Below are positions 25,618 through 34,768 of a stretch of 64,000 nucleotides of DNA, one piece after another. The DNA lies in contig NZ_QKNY01000013.1 of the NCBI RefSeq assembly GCF_003605575.1, positions 124,001 to 188,000 of the forward strand. The letters run 5' to 3'. Position 1 is the stretch's first letter; every line of letters begins with the position of its first letter. The notes under the pieces were generated by a model. The model searched no databases and had not been told where the DNA came from. It worked only from the letters and a program-made list of their open reading frames with translations. Position numbers and translations under genes: made by a program. The DNA comes from Halonotius aquaticus (GTDB taxonomy: Archaea > Halobacteriota > Halobacteria > Halobacteriales > Haloferacaceae).

Positions 25618-28536
25618 ATGAGTTCTTCGGGGTCGCAGGCGGGTGCAGACGCCTTTCGACACCTCGGCGACACCGTCAGGTCGGCGCTCTCCGACCGCGG
25701 CTTTTCGCAGCCGACCGAGCCACAGCGACGCGCGATCCCGCCGCTGGCCGCCGGCGACAACGCACTCGTCCTCGCGCCGACCGGCACCGGCAAAACCGAG
25801 ACGGCGATGTTGCCCGTTTTCGATTCGCTCGTCGCTCACAGAGCAGCACACGGGTCGACCGACGGATTTGCCGCGCTGTATATCACCCCGTTGCGCGCGC
25901 TGAACCGTGATATGCGGGAGCGACTCGACTGGTGGGGCGAGACGCTGGATTTGGAGATTGACGTGCGGCACGGCGATACAACCGACTACCAGCGACAACA
26001 GCAGGCCGACGACCCGCCGGATGTGTTGGTGACGACGCCAGAGACGTTGCAGGCGATGTTGACAGGGTCGAAACTCCGGGACGCATTGGGTGATGTGCGG
26101 CACGTCATCATCGACGAGGTGCACGAACTCGCGGCCTCAAAACGCGGCGCGCAGTTGACCGTCGGCCTCGAACGCCTCCAACTGCTGTCGGGTGGCTTCC
26201 AGCGGATCGGCCTCTCGGCGACGGTCGGCGATCCCGAAGCTGTCGGACGCTTTCTGACCGGCAAGCGCGAGACTGACAAGCCGCCAGCCGTCGAGACTGC
26301 TCTCGACAGCGAGCCACCGTCAGGTGTGGATCGAAGCTTTGAGATCGTCAGCGTCGATGTCGGCAGCCGTGTTGCGTTCACCGTCACGCGCCCCGAGATC
26401 ACACCCGAAGACGAACGATTGGCTGGCGAGTTGGCGACGACCGAGGAGATGGCGAGCCACGTCCGGACGATCCGCGACGCCGTCGCTGACAACGAATCGA
26501 CACTGGTGTTCGTCAACACTCGACAGACCGCCGAGGCGCTTGGCTCACGACTCAAGAAGCTCGATGTCTCGCTGGAAGTCCACCACGGCTCGCTGGCCCG
26601 AGACGTGCGGATCGATGTTGAGGATCGGTTCAAAAACGGCGACCTCGCTGGTCTCGTCTGTACGTCCTCGATGGAACTCGGCATCGACGTGGGCCGCGTC
26701 GATCACGTCGTCCAGTACGGAAGTCCACGGGAAGTCGCCCGACTGCTCCAGCGGGTCGGCCGCGCCGGCCATCGCCACGATCAGGTCTCACAGGGCACGG
26801 TGATCACCACCGACCCCGATGACACGGTCGAATCGCTCGTTATTGCCCGCCGAGCGAGTGAGGGGCTGGTCGAATCGACGGCGATCCATCACGGCAGCCT
26901 CGATGTTCTCGCCAACCAGCTCGTCGGGTTGCTGATGGATTTCGACGACGTGAGCGCGCGAGCCGCCTATGAGATCTGTCGGCGCGCCGCACCCTTCCAT
27001 GAGCTTGCCGAAGAGCGGTTCCGCGCTGTCGTCCGCGAACTCCACAGTAACCGTCTTTGCTGGCTCGATGAGGACGCCGACCGGCTGGAAACCGCCGGCG
27101 GGACGTGGCAGTATTTCTACCAGAACCTCTCGATGATCCCCGACGAGGAGAGCTACGAGGTCTACGATATGTCCTCCCGAACGCAGATCGGCACCCTTGA
27201 TGAGCGATTCGTCGTCAACTTCGCCGCGCCCGGTGAGACGTTCATCCAGCGCGGGGAGATGTGGCGGATCAACGATATCGACGAGGATGAAGCCCGCGTC
27301 AATGTCGCCCCGATCGCTGATCCCGGCGGTGAGGTGCCCTCGTGGGTTGGCCAGGAGATCCCCGTCCCCGCGGCCGTCGCAAATGAGGGCGGCGAGATCC
27401 GCGAGATCGCCGGCGAGCAGTTCGCCCGCGGCGCAGAAACCGACGCCGTCGCCCGCGATCTCGCACCCCGATATCCGGCTGACAACCCGACAATCGAAAG
27501 CGCACTCGACCCCATCGAGCGACAGATCGAGAGCGACCACCCGATCCCGACGGCGTCACGGCTCATCCTTGAGGCACAAGCCAGTACGGTGCGGCTCAAC
27601 AGCCCTTTCGGCCACGAGATCAACGAAACGCTGGGTCGGTTGTTGGCGGCATTGGTCGGCCAGCGCACCGGCTCGTCGGTCGGGATGAGTGTTGATCCGT
27701 ATCGGATCGAATTCGAGGTACCATCCGGCGTCGGCCTCTCGGCGTTCCGCGACGTGTTGCTGTCGACCGATCCTGCCCACCTCGAATCGCATCTCGAACT
27801 CGCGCTGAAGGGCTCGGAGACGCTGAAATTCACTGTCACGCAGGTCGCCGCGAAGTTCGGCTCGCTGAAACGGTATCAGGGTCGCGGCCGCTTTGGCGGC
27901 GACCGACTGCTGGAGGCACTGGAGGATACGCCGGTCTACGAGGAGGCCCTCCGGGAGGTGTTTCATCGTGATCTCGCCGTCGACGATGCTGCCGATGTGC
28001 TCCGGCAGTTACAGGCTGGTGAGATCGATCTTGAACTCGTCGGCGAGGCGACACCGCTAGGGGGTTCGGGATCGACGCATGGCCAGGAACTGTTGGTGCC
28101 CGAAAACGCCGACGCCAGCGTCATCGAGACGCTGCAAAAACGGCTGCGGAACGATCGGATTCTGCTGTGTTGTTGTCACTGCACGGAGTGGGAGCACACA
28201 ACGAAGGTACGGCGCGTCCGCGAGCAACCCGAGTGCCCGGAGTGTGGCTCAACGCGGATCGCCGCGTTGAATCCGTGGGCTGAGGAGGTTGTGACGGCGG
28301 TACGGGCCGAACAGAAAGACAGCGAGCAGGAGCGGCAAACCAAGCGGGCCTACCGGGCGGCCAACCTCGTCCAGAGCCACGGCAAGCAGGCCGTCATCGC
28401 GCTGGCTGCTCGCGGCGTCGGCCCGGATACGGCCGCGCGGATCATCAATAACTTCCGTGAGGACGAGGCAGATTTCTACCGGGACATTCTCGCCGAAGAA
28501 CGACAGTACGCCCGGACGCAGTCATTTTGGGACTAG
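25618..28536 (+). CDS. lhr: Lhr-type superfamily 2 DNA helicase
   Basis: A 972-residue ATP-dependent helicase of the Lhr family, which translocates on single-stranded DNA and is linked to repair. Motif I APTGTGKT is at residues 53-60, motif II DEVH at 166-169, and SATVG near 202 is motif III. The second RecA domain carries FVNTRQTAEALGSRL, HHGSLARDVR and QRVGRAGHR (motif VI). A winged helix and the long Lhr C-terminal region follow, then a Cys-rich zinc site (LLCCCHCTEWEH ... CPECGS). The ATG at 25618 is used because the conserved sequence starts there. It follows the phosphoesterase by 55 nt and may share its transcript. Confidence 0.9.
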   Translation: MSSSGSQAGADAFRHLGDTVRSALSDRGFSQPTEPQRRAIPPLAAGDNALVLAPTGTGKTETAMLPVFDSLVAHRAAHGSTDGFAALYITPLRALNRDMRERLDWWGETLDLEIDVRHGDTTDYQRQQQADDPPDVLVTTPETLQAMLTGSKLRDALGDVRHVIIDEVHELAASKRGAQLTVGLERLQLLSGGFQRIGLSATVGDPEAVGRFLTGKRETDKPPAVETALDSEPPSGVDRSFEIVSVDVGSRVAFTVTRPEITPEDERLAGELATTEEMASHVRTIRDAVADNESTLVFVNTRQTAEALGSRLKKLDVSLEVHHGSLARDVRIDVEDRFKNGDLAGLVCTSSMELGIDVGRVDHVVQYGSPREVARLLQRVGRAGHRHDQVSQGTVITTDPDDTVESLVIARRASEGLVESTAIHHGSLDVLANQLVGLLMDFDDVSARAAYEICRRAAPFHELAEERFRAVVRELHSNRLCWLDEDADRLETAGGTWQYFYQNLSMIPDEESYEVYDMSSRTQIGTLDERFVVNFAAPGETFIQRGEMWRINDIDEDEARVNVAPIADPGGEVPSWVGQEIPVPAAVANEGGEIREIAGEQFARGAETDAVARDLAPRYPADNPTIESALDPIERQIESDHPIPTASRLILEAQASTVRLNSPFGHEINETLGRLLAALVGQRTGSSVGMSVDPYRIEFEVPSGVGLSAFRDVLLSTDPAHLESHLELALKGSETLKFTVTQVAAKFGSLKRYQGRGRFGGDRLLEALEDTPVYEEALREVFHRDLAVDDAADVLRQLQAGEIDLELVGEATPLGGSGSTHGQELLVPENADASVIETLQKRLRNDRILLCCCHCTEWEHTTKVRRVREQPECPECGSTRIAALNPWAEEVVTAVRAEQKDSEQERQTKRAYRAANLVQSHGKQAVIALAARGVGPDTAARIINNFREDEADFYRDILAEERQYARTQSFWD

Positions 28537-28640
28537 CTTCGGTGGCGTGTCCGTATCCGGCGATTCGGCGATGGCTGTCACAGCGTCGTTGGCACAAAAG
28601 TAGTGTGGAGAGCCAGTGATCAGCGGTGTGTCTGGGCGGT

Positions 28641-29048
28641 TTAGCTATTTGAATACAGATAGAGCGAACAGCCGATGAGAATCGACTCCGCGGATTTTGC
28701 GGTTATCGCCCACTGAGCGATGGAGCCGTTTCTGTAGAGTAGCGAGTCTATCGTCCAGCCGTGTACCATGAACATTGCCACAATCGAAGCTAATGCATAG
28801 AGTGCAGCTACAATAAACAGTTCTTTGCGCCAGTATTTCGAGAGATACAGAACTGTTCCGCCAACGAATCCGATCCCGTTGAGTGCAAACAACACCCCGC
28901 CGGTAGTACCTGCCGTTGCGAGTGCCCCCGGAATGAGGTACAGATGCAGGATACCAGTCGTAAGTGCAGTCAGGACGGCAAGATACCCTGCGGAATTCGC
29001 TGGTGTACTGAATGCCTGTGCGTCTGTGGCTGTCGTTGTTTCAGCCAT
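28641..29048 (-). CDS. Small four-helix membrane protein, DUF7475-like
   Basis: A 135-residue membrane protein with about four helices: AVLTALTTGILHLYLIPGAL near 24-43, VLFALNGIGFVGGTVLYLS near 52-70, IVAALYALASIVAMFMVHGW near 78-97, and AESILIGCSLYLY at the end. The LTTGILHLYL...GIGFVGG pattern resembles haloarchaeal DUF7475 proteins of unknown function. The gene and its upstream region are visibly richer in A+T than their neighbours. An inverted repeat lies upstream, and a FilR1-like regulator gene is next on the same strand. Confidence 0.65.
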   Translation of the reverse strand: MAETTTATDAQAFSTPANSAGYLAVLTALTTGILHLYLIPGALATAGTTGGVLFALNGIGFVGGTVLYLSKYWRKELFIVAALYALASIVAMFMVHGWTIDSLLYRNGSIAQWAITAKSAESILIGCSLYLYSNS

Positions 29049-29104
29049 GCCTCGGAGATACTATGTTCGAATAATAAAACCCATAGAAATTTGGAGAAAA
29101 AAGT

Positions 29105-29139
29105 TTTCCACCCGGTTATTAGTTTTATTGTGGTGGAAA
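29105..29139. promoter_or_regulatory. Inverted repeat in AT-rich promoter region
   Basis: TTTCCACC at 29105-29112 and GGTGGAAA at 29132-29139 are perfect inverted copies with 19 nt between. They lie just upstream of a TATA-like stretch (minus strand TTTATTATTC near 29068-29079) that serves the gene starting at 29048. A regulator operator is likely by position. Confidence 0.45.
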
Positions 29140-29233
29140 TGATTTTATCCATATGAAATTTGATGTTTCCCCCGGGGTCGGTGCCGTAGGCAACGACACG
29201 CGAACGCAATGAGTGGAAAACCGACGAAACGGG

Positions 29234-30016
29234 TCACGGCCGATCCAGATACGACTCCACAGGTTCCGCATCCTCCCAGAGCGATTCGTAGAGATCCGAG
29301 GCCCAGCGGATCGCGGAGTCAGTCTCAGCGACGAGCATCGACGCAACCGGTGACTCGGCCATCGGACGAAGCGCCAGCATCAGCGACGACTCACTGACCG
29401 TGAATCCGAACTGCACATTCCGCACTCTGCACTGTGCTGCATCGATCTGCCGAATTCCGTCGCGGGTTCCCGTCCCGGAGTCCGCTCGTACTGTGTCGAT
29501 CACACTCGGCGAGAACAGCAGCCGAGAATCGGGATGATCCGGAAACGCGTTCCGATACTCCGGGACATGGATCGGCATGGCAGTCCGGCAGCTTTCTGCC
29601 TGCTCAAGCAGGTCGACAGCGACTCTGGCATGGGCTCGAACGTCGGGGGGTTCGGATCGAACAATCTCGTACTCCCCCAGTTCAGGCAGTCGACGGAGAA
29701 ACTCACGGGGAAGATGATCGGTTCGGTGCGTCTCCCAGTAGTCCTGGTCGTGGGTGATCGTCTGAACGGTGGATTTTCGATGGTCGATAAGATCGACCAC
29801 CAGCCGCCCGTGTCCGGTGAGCCGCCAGCCAGCTTCGCCATCAAACACCACACCCTGCCGTTCCAGATCTGCGAGTGCGGTATACACTGCCGACGTGCTC
29901 GCATCGAGGTGGTCGATGAGCTCATCCGTCGGCTGCGGGGTTGCGGCAAGTCGCTGCACAATATCAACCCGAACTGACGACGAGATGACGAACGCATACA
30001 CCGAGTCCCCGTGCAT
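29234..30016 (-). CDS. FilR1-like winged-helix transcriptional regulator
   Basis: A 260-residue haloarchaeal regulator with an N-terminal winged helix (VFVISS-like opening, RVDIVQRLAATPQPTDELID, then LDASTSAVYTALADLERQGV) and a C-terminal ligand-type domain (FilR1/DUF1724 architecture, about residues 95-250) with REFLRRLPELGEYEIVRSEP and a Usp-like ending MLALRPMAESPVASMLVAET. It probably represses or activates neighbouring genes; the AT-rich 185 nt downstream, with an inverted repeat, is a candidate target. ATG start at 30016. Confidence 0.75.
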   Translation of the reverse strand: MHGDSVYAFVISSSVRVDIVQRLAATPQPTDELIDHLDASTSAVYTALADLERQGVVFDGEAGWRLTGHGRLVVDLIDHRKSTVQTITHDQDYWETHRTDHLPREFLRRLPELGEYEIVRSEPPDVRAHARVAVDLLEQAESCRTAMPIHVPEYRNAFPDHPDSRLLFSPSVIDTVRADSGTGTRDGIRQIDAAQCRVRNVQFGFTVSESSLMLALRPMAESPVASMLVAETDSAIRWASDLYESLWEDAEPVESYLDRP

Positions 30017-30073
30017 TGCTATCTAATCGCTCAGTTCACGGGGTGATAATAACCGGGGGTCGATGGTCTATCT

Positions 30074-30226
30074 GTGATCGAAACGGGTGGTGTCACCCTC
30101 GATACCGCCCGAATCAGCACCACGGGTCGGGAAGCAGCGGCGGATGTTGCCTGCGATCGTCTCACTGCGGAACGACAGAACGCCCCCGGCACAGTCGGAT
30201 TGGGACTAGCCCAGAAGTCTTATTGA
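30074..30226 (+). CDS. Possible 50-residue ORF upstream of trkH
   Basis: A GTG-initiated frame encoding about 50 residues, starting VIETGGVTLDTARISTTGRE and ending VGLGLAQKSY. Composition is protein-like but the third-position GC is weaker than in neighbouring genes and there is no clear ribosome site. It could be a small protein, a gene remnant or chance. The rest of the 30017-30268 interval shows nothing convincing. Confidence 0.2.
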   Translation: MIETGGVTLDTARISTTGREAAADVACDRLTAERQNAPGTVGLGLAQKSY

Positions 30227-30268
30227 GTCAACGGCCAGTCCATCGACAACGACGATGGTGGGCATCTG

Positions 30269-31807
30269 ATGACGTTTTATCTCGACTGGCGGGCCAGTGT
30301 AAGCCTCCTTGGCACGGTTGTGAAATACCTCGCGTTGACGATGCTGGTACCGTTGACTGTCGCGGTCGTCTACGGCGACGATATCTGGGTGTTTGCGGCC
30401 TCGCTGGTGATCGCGCTGGTGGTCGGTGTCGCCCTCGAACGGCTCGACGATGAGCCAGATATCGGCCCGACCGAAGCCCTGCTGTTGGTGTCACTCGCGT
30501 GGTTCGGTGCGGCAGCCGTCGGTGCAATTCCGTACATACTGGCCGGCTACGGAACCGAGTCAACGCTTGCCTACCCGATCAACGCCCTGTTTGAGGCGAT
30601 GAGTGGGTTCACAACGACCGGCGCGACCGTCCTTGGTAGTATTAGCGTTGAGGATCACTCGCATGCGATTATGCTGTGGCGACAACTGACGCAGTGGCTC
30701 GGTGGGATGGGGATCATCGTACTCATGATCGCGATTCTCCCGGAGTTGGCAGTCAACGGCGCGGAGTTGATGCAGTCGGAGGCCCCCGGCCCCGAGTTGC
30801 AGAAGCTGACACCGCGGATCGCCGAAACCGCCCGCGCACTGTGGCTCATCTACTTCGGCTTTACAATCCTCCTGATTGTCATCCTCTATGGGCTCCATCT
30901 TACCGGGATGGCTCCGAAGATGAATCTCTACAACGCCATCGCCCACGGCTTTTCGACACTGCCGACCGGCGGCTTCTCGACGAAAGCCGACAGCATCGCA
31001 GCGTTCAGCGGCATCGTCCAGTGGGTATTCATCCCCTTCATGGTGATCGCCGGGGTCAACTTTGCGCTGTTCTGGCAGGTACTCCACGGGGAGTGGCGCG
31101 CCCTCGTCGACAACCCGGAGTTCCGCACCTACGCCGGCGCAATCGCCGTGTTGATCGCTGTTCTGTCGTTTGTCCTCGTTCGCGGGGCAGCCCCCCCGCT
31201 GGAAATCGGTGGTGTAACGACCGGGCTCACCGAAAACACGATCCGCCAGGCGGCCTTCCAGATCGGCTCGTTGATGAACTCAACCGGGTATGCGACCGCT
31301 GACTTCGCACAGTGGGATCCCCACGCACAACTCGTGCTCGTCTTTGCGATGTTCATCGGCGGGTCGGCGGGCTCAACGGGTGGCGGCATCAAGGTTATTC
31401 GCTGGCTGGTCGTCATCAAATCACTCCGGCGAGAGCTGTACACGACGCTCCATCCGAGCGCGGTGGAGCCGGTGCGTCTTGGTGGCCGCATCGTCGACGA
31501 AGACGCGATCCGTGGCATCGTCGTCTTCACCATGCTCTACATTTTGTTGTTCTTCATTGCGGCCCTCTTTTTGAGCCTTGATTCCGCGCGGATCGGCTAC
31601 GAGCTGTCGGTGTTAGAAGCACTGAGCGCGTCGCTGGCGACACTCGGCAACATCGGCCCAGGGTTCGGCTCGCTGGGGCCGTTCGGAAGCTATCTCGACT
31701 TCTCACCGATCTCGAAGTCTGTCATGATCTTCCTGATGTGGATCGGCCGGCTGGAGATCGTCCCTGTCCTCGCGCTGTTCGTCGGTGGACTTGAGGATCG
31801 GGACTGA
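30269..31807 (+). CDS. trkH: TrkH family K+ uptake channel subunit
   Basis: A 512-residue potassium transporter. The four pore-loop repeats of the Trk/Ktr family are visible: SGFTTTGATV near 112-121, STLPTGGFSTK near 230, MNSTGYATADF near 337, and ATLGNIGPGFGS near 455. Ten or more helices surround them. It imports K+, the main compatible solute of haloarchaea, normally gated by a cytoplasmic TrkA (RCK) protein. No trkA is adjacent in the window. It stands upstream of a cluster of universal-stress-fused transporters. Confidence 0.9.
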   Translation: MTFYLDWRASVSLLGTVVKYLALTMLVPLTVAVVYGDDIWVFAASLVIALVVGVALERLDDEPDIGPTEALLLVSLAWFGAAAVGAIPYILAGYGTESTLAYPINALFEAMSGFTTTGATVLGSISVEDHSHAIMLWRQLTQWLGGMGIIVLMIAILPELAVNGAELMQSEAPGPELQKLTPRIAETARALWLIYFGFTILLIVILYGLHLTGMAPKMNLYNAIAHGFSTLPTGGFSTKADSIAAFSGIVQWVFIPFMVIAGVNFALFWQVLHGEWRALVDNPEFRTYAGAIAVLIAVLSFVLVRGAAPPLEIGGVTTGLTENTIRQAAFQIGSLMNSTGYATADFAQWDPHAQLVLVFAMFIGGSAGSTGGGIKVIRWLVVIKSLRRELYTTLHPSAVEPVRLGGRIVDEDAIRGIVVFTMLYILLFFIAALFLSLDSARIGYELSVLEALSASLATLGNIGPGFGSLGPFGSYLDFSPISKSVMIFLMWIGRLEIVPVLALFVGGLEDRD

Positions 31808-31855
31808 CTGCTTTCGGCTGGCCAGCAACGAGCAACGGAAACACGAGGCTTGTCG

Positions 31856-31930
31856 CCCGAACAGCCGTCAATGAGCGTTACCCGAATAGCGATCAACGAG
31901 CGTTACCCGAACAGCCGTTCGATGATCGAC
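31856..31930. repeat. Three-copy 25-bp tandem repeat over the 3' end of the APC-Usp gene
   Basis: Copies start at 31856, 31881 and 31906, each beginning cccgaacagc or cccgaatagc. Copies 1 and 2 end in gagcgtta; copy 3 is only the first half. The third copy is the last codons of the permease gene, and the stop TAA lies in copy 2, so the repeat is a duplication of the gene's terminal segment. Confidence 0.8.
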
Positions 31931-34134
31931 CGTTTCTGCGGGCGTTCAGCCAACAGGACAGTGCTGTCGACATCATTGAGTACCTCGAAGGCCAGCGAGC
32001 CACGCATCAACCGCGAGAGCAGGCCTTCGCGTGTCGCGCCGATGATGACCATCGAGCGGTTCTCGGCGTGGCGGGCGATGGAATCCTCGACATCGCCAGA
32101 GGTGTCGACGATCCGGTCGGCGTCGTCGAGGCTGTGATCTGCAGCCCACGTCGAGAGGAACTCCTCACCCTCGGCTTGTTCGGTGTCGTCGTCGACGACG
32201 TACAGCAGCGATACGTCTTTGGCGTTGTCAAGCAGCACCTCGGCGACCTCCGCGCTGAGATCGGAGCTGTAGCCACCCGCCGTCGGCAGCAACACGTCCG
32301 AGGGATCGAAGCCACGATCTTTCATCACGAGGAAATCACACGGGAGACTGCTTGTCAACTCATCCAGCGGGCTCTCGACGCGACCAGCCGACAGTGGCGT
32401 ATCGCCGGCCCAGCCCATCACGACCAGATCGGCGTTGTTTGTCTCGGCAGCGTCGAAGACCTCCTCGAAGGAGCGATGCGAGACGATCGTTTTCGTCTCG
32501 ATATCGGCATCAAACGTCTTGGCGTCTTCGCGTGCTGCGTCTAGGAGTTTCTGTGATTCGGAATCGATCCGCTCGATGTGGTCGGAGCCGGCATACAGCG
32601 GGGTCTGATCGGGAACCTGAACGATATGTGTCGCCAATACGCTGCCGCCCTTGGCTTTCGCTATGAGACTCGCTAACTCGATGAGGTCGCGTTCGGTGCG
32701 CGGGTTCGACAGCGGCACCATCACCCGATACTCGCCGCCATCAGGTTTGACCGAACTCGCCGCCGACACTGCCGCATCGGGCATCTCCTCGGAGCGCGAG
32801 AGGATATACTCCGAGAGCACACCCTCTCGCGTCGTCCGCGAGCGGGCATACAGCATGTACCACGCCAACGCCAGAGCGACGAACAGCCCACACAGCGCGA
32901 TGACAAACGGCTCGATAAAGGCGATCAGCGCGAACGACAACACTGCCCCAAGAATCGGCGTAATCGGGTACAACGGCACGGTAAATTCTGGGTCGTACTC
33001 GGCAGGATCACCCTCACGGAAGACGATCAACGAGAGATTGAGCAGCCCGTAGACGACCAGATGGAGGACGCTGCCCGCCGTTGCCAGCAGTTCGAGGTTG
33101 CCGACGACGATGAACAGCAGGATCAACACGCCGGTCAGCGCAATCGATTTGTACGGCGTGCCGAACCGTTCGTGCACCTCATTGAGCGACGGCGAGACGA
33201 TCTTATCGCGGCCCATCGCGAAGTTGATCCGCGAGGACGCAAGGATCGACGCGTTCGCCGACGACGCCGTCGCAAGTAGGCCGCCGAACAGCAGGGCGGC
33301 CGCACCGATCGGCCCGATCAGTATCCGGGCGACCTCGACGACGGCGGTGTCGTTGCCGGCGACGACCTCGTTGGGGACGGCCGCCAGCACGGCCAACAGG
33401 ACGAGCGCGTAGATTGCGGTGACGATGACGACGCTACCGATGATCGCAATCGGGAGATTACGGCCCGGATCCTGAATCTCCTCGGCGACGGAGGTAATCT
33501 GGACAAAGCCGAGATAGGAGACGAAGATGATGCCAGTCAGCGGCAACAACGGCGTGAGGCCTTTGGGCGCGAACGGCCGGAGGGTCTGAATATCGGCGTT
33601 TAAGAGCCCAAATAGCGTGAATACCGTGAGAATGCCGAGCAGGATGAAGACGATGATATTCTGCAGTTTGCCGGTTTCCTTCGCACCGACGTAGTTGACC
33701 GTCACGAAAAACGCGGCGCCGAGCAGCGCGACGATCTTCGCGCCCGACAACGACAACGGGCCGAGAGCCAGTCCCGGAACACTGACGAAGGCGTTGACGT
33801 ACTCGCCGAGCCCAAACATGTAGAACGCCGAGGCAAAGGTGAGGCCGATCCAGTTCCCCCAGCCGGCGACCGAGCCGAACAGCGGCCCGAGTCCGCGGTT
33901 GACATAGAAGTACGCGCCGCCGGAGCGCGGCATCGCGGTGCCGAGTTCGCTGGCCGACAGCGCAGTGAAGATGGCGATAGTGCCGCCGAGGATGAACGCC
34001 CCGGCCGACAGCGGCCCCGCCATCTCGACGGCCGTGCCCGGCAGCACAAAGATGCCAGCGCCGATCATCGTCCCGATGCCGATCGTGAGCGCCGACGTGA
34101 GCGTCAGATCCTTCGCGAGTTCGTCCTCACTCAT
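31903..34134 (-). CDS. Amino acid permease (APC) fused to two universal stress domains
   Basis: A 743-residue fusion. Residues of about 10-435 form an APC superfamily transporter with about 12 helices; the substrate-backbone motif GIGTMIGAGIFVLPG is near 18-32. Then come two UspA domains, about 470-610 (RVMVPLSNPRTERDLIELAS) and about 615-735 (VLLPTAGGYSSDLSAEVAEV, IIGATREGLLSRLMRGS). Usp domains bind ATP or similar nucleotides in many members, so transport may be controlled by energy state; this is inferred. The ATG at 34134 follows the Shine-Dalgarno site at 34138-34146. The same tandem Usp ending occurs on the FNT protein 0.6 kb upstream. Confidence 0.88.
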   Translation of the reverse strand: MSEDELAKDLTLTSALTIGIGTMIGAGIFVLPGTAVEMAGPLSAGAFILGGTIAIFTALSASELGTAMPRSGGAYFYVNRGLGPLFGSVAGWGNWIGLTFASAFYMFGLGEYVNAFVSVPGLALGPLSLSGAKIVALLGAAFFVTVNYVGAKETGKLQNIIVFILLGILTVFTLFGLLNADIQTLRPFAPKGLTPLLPLTGIIFVSYLGFVQITSVAEEIQDPGRNLPIAIIGSVVIVTAIYALVLLAVLAAVPNEVVAGNDTAVVEVARILIGPIGAAALLFGGLLATASSANASILASSRINFAMGRDKIVSPSLNEVHERFGTPYKSIALTGVLILLFIVVGNLELLATAGSVLHLVVYGLLNLSLIVFREGDPAEYDPEFTVPLYPITPILGAVLSFALIAFIEPFVIALCGLFVALALAWYMLYARSRTTREGVLSEYILSRSEEMPDAAVSAASSVKPDGGEYRVMVPLSNPRTERDLIELASLIAKAKGGSVLATHIVQVPDQTPLYAGSDHIERIDSESQKLLDAAREDAKTFDADIETKTIVSHRSFEEVFDAAETNNADLVVMGWAGDTPLSAGRVESPLDELTSSLPCDFLVMKDRGFDPSDVLLPTAGGYSSDLSAEVAEVLLDNAKDVSLLYVVDDDTEQAEGEEFLSTWAADHSLDDADRIVDTSGDVEDSIARHAENRSMVIIGATREGLLSRLMRGSLAFEVLNDVDSTVLLAERPQKRSIIERLFG

Positions 34135-34137
34135 CGG

Positions 34138-34146
34138 GATCACCTC
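34138..34146 (-). promoter_or_regulatory. Shine-Dalgarno site of the APC-Usp gene
   Basis: Minus-strand GAGGTGATC is a near-perfect anti-SD match ending 3 nt before ATG 34134. The in-frame GTG at 34143 lies inside this site and is therefore rejected as the start. Confidence 0.6.
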
Positions 34147-34329
34147 GATCGCAGTGGGGTTGGTGGGAGATAGCGTGGCGACGATCTGACACGATCGATA
34201 CAGGCGAGGTACCGGGTAAACGACGATTCAGCATACCGGAGTGGTCGCGGCCACCGGTCTTAATCGGTTCGGCTGCAGATTGCCAGGTTCTGACACAATC
34301 CTTATGCAACCGCCCTCGGTGGTGTTCGT

Positions 34330-34761
34330 ATGGACAACTCAGCAGACACCACACCCAAGATGCTGTCACATGTCCTCCTCCCTGTCGCCACGGAGGCTGA
34401 CGCCGAACACACCGCCAGCGCGCTTGCGCCGTACGCTCCCGACCGAGTGACTGTTCTCCATGTCGTCGAGAAAGGCGGCGGTTCCCCCGACAAAACACCG
34501 GTCGAACAGTCCGAGGGGATCGCCGAAGCCGCTGTCGAGGCCGTTCGAGAGGAGTTCCCTGATGCAGAGCTACACACGGCCTACAGTCGGGACGTGGTCG
34601 ATGCGATCTTCGAGGTCGCCACCGAGATCGACGCCAGCGCGATCGCCTACCGCTCTCGTGGCGGCAACCGACTCGTGCAGTTCCTCTCGGGTGATCTCTC
34701 GGTCAAACTTGTCACCCACGCCGACCGCCCCGTCATCGCACTCCCCCGAGGCGACGACTGA
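34330..34761 (+). CDS. UspA family universal stress protein
   Basis: A 143-residue single-domain UspA. The first strand is [20 protein letters not shown] and the C-terminus [20 protein letters not shown] then [15 protein letters not shown] keeps the Usp fold. The usual G2xG9xG(S/T) ATP loop is only partly kept ([16 protein letters not shown]). It lies between two transporters carrying fused Usp domains on the other strand. ATG start at 34330. Confidence 0.83.
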   Translation: MDNSADTTPKMLSHVLLPVATEADAEHTASALAPYAPDRVTVLHVVEKGGGSPDKTPVEQSEGIAEAAVEAVREEFPDAELHTAYSRDVVDAIFEVATEIDASAIAYRSRGGNRLVQFLSGDLSVKLVTHADRPVIALPRGDD

Positions 34762-34768
34762 CGATCGC

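Noticed and set aside
30074-30226. Remnant of a trkA (RCK) gene upstream of trkH
   Set aside because: The 50 residues do not show an RCK nucleotide-binding or C-terminal pattern, so I list it only as a weak small ORF.
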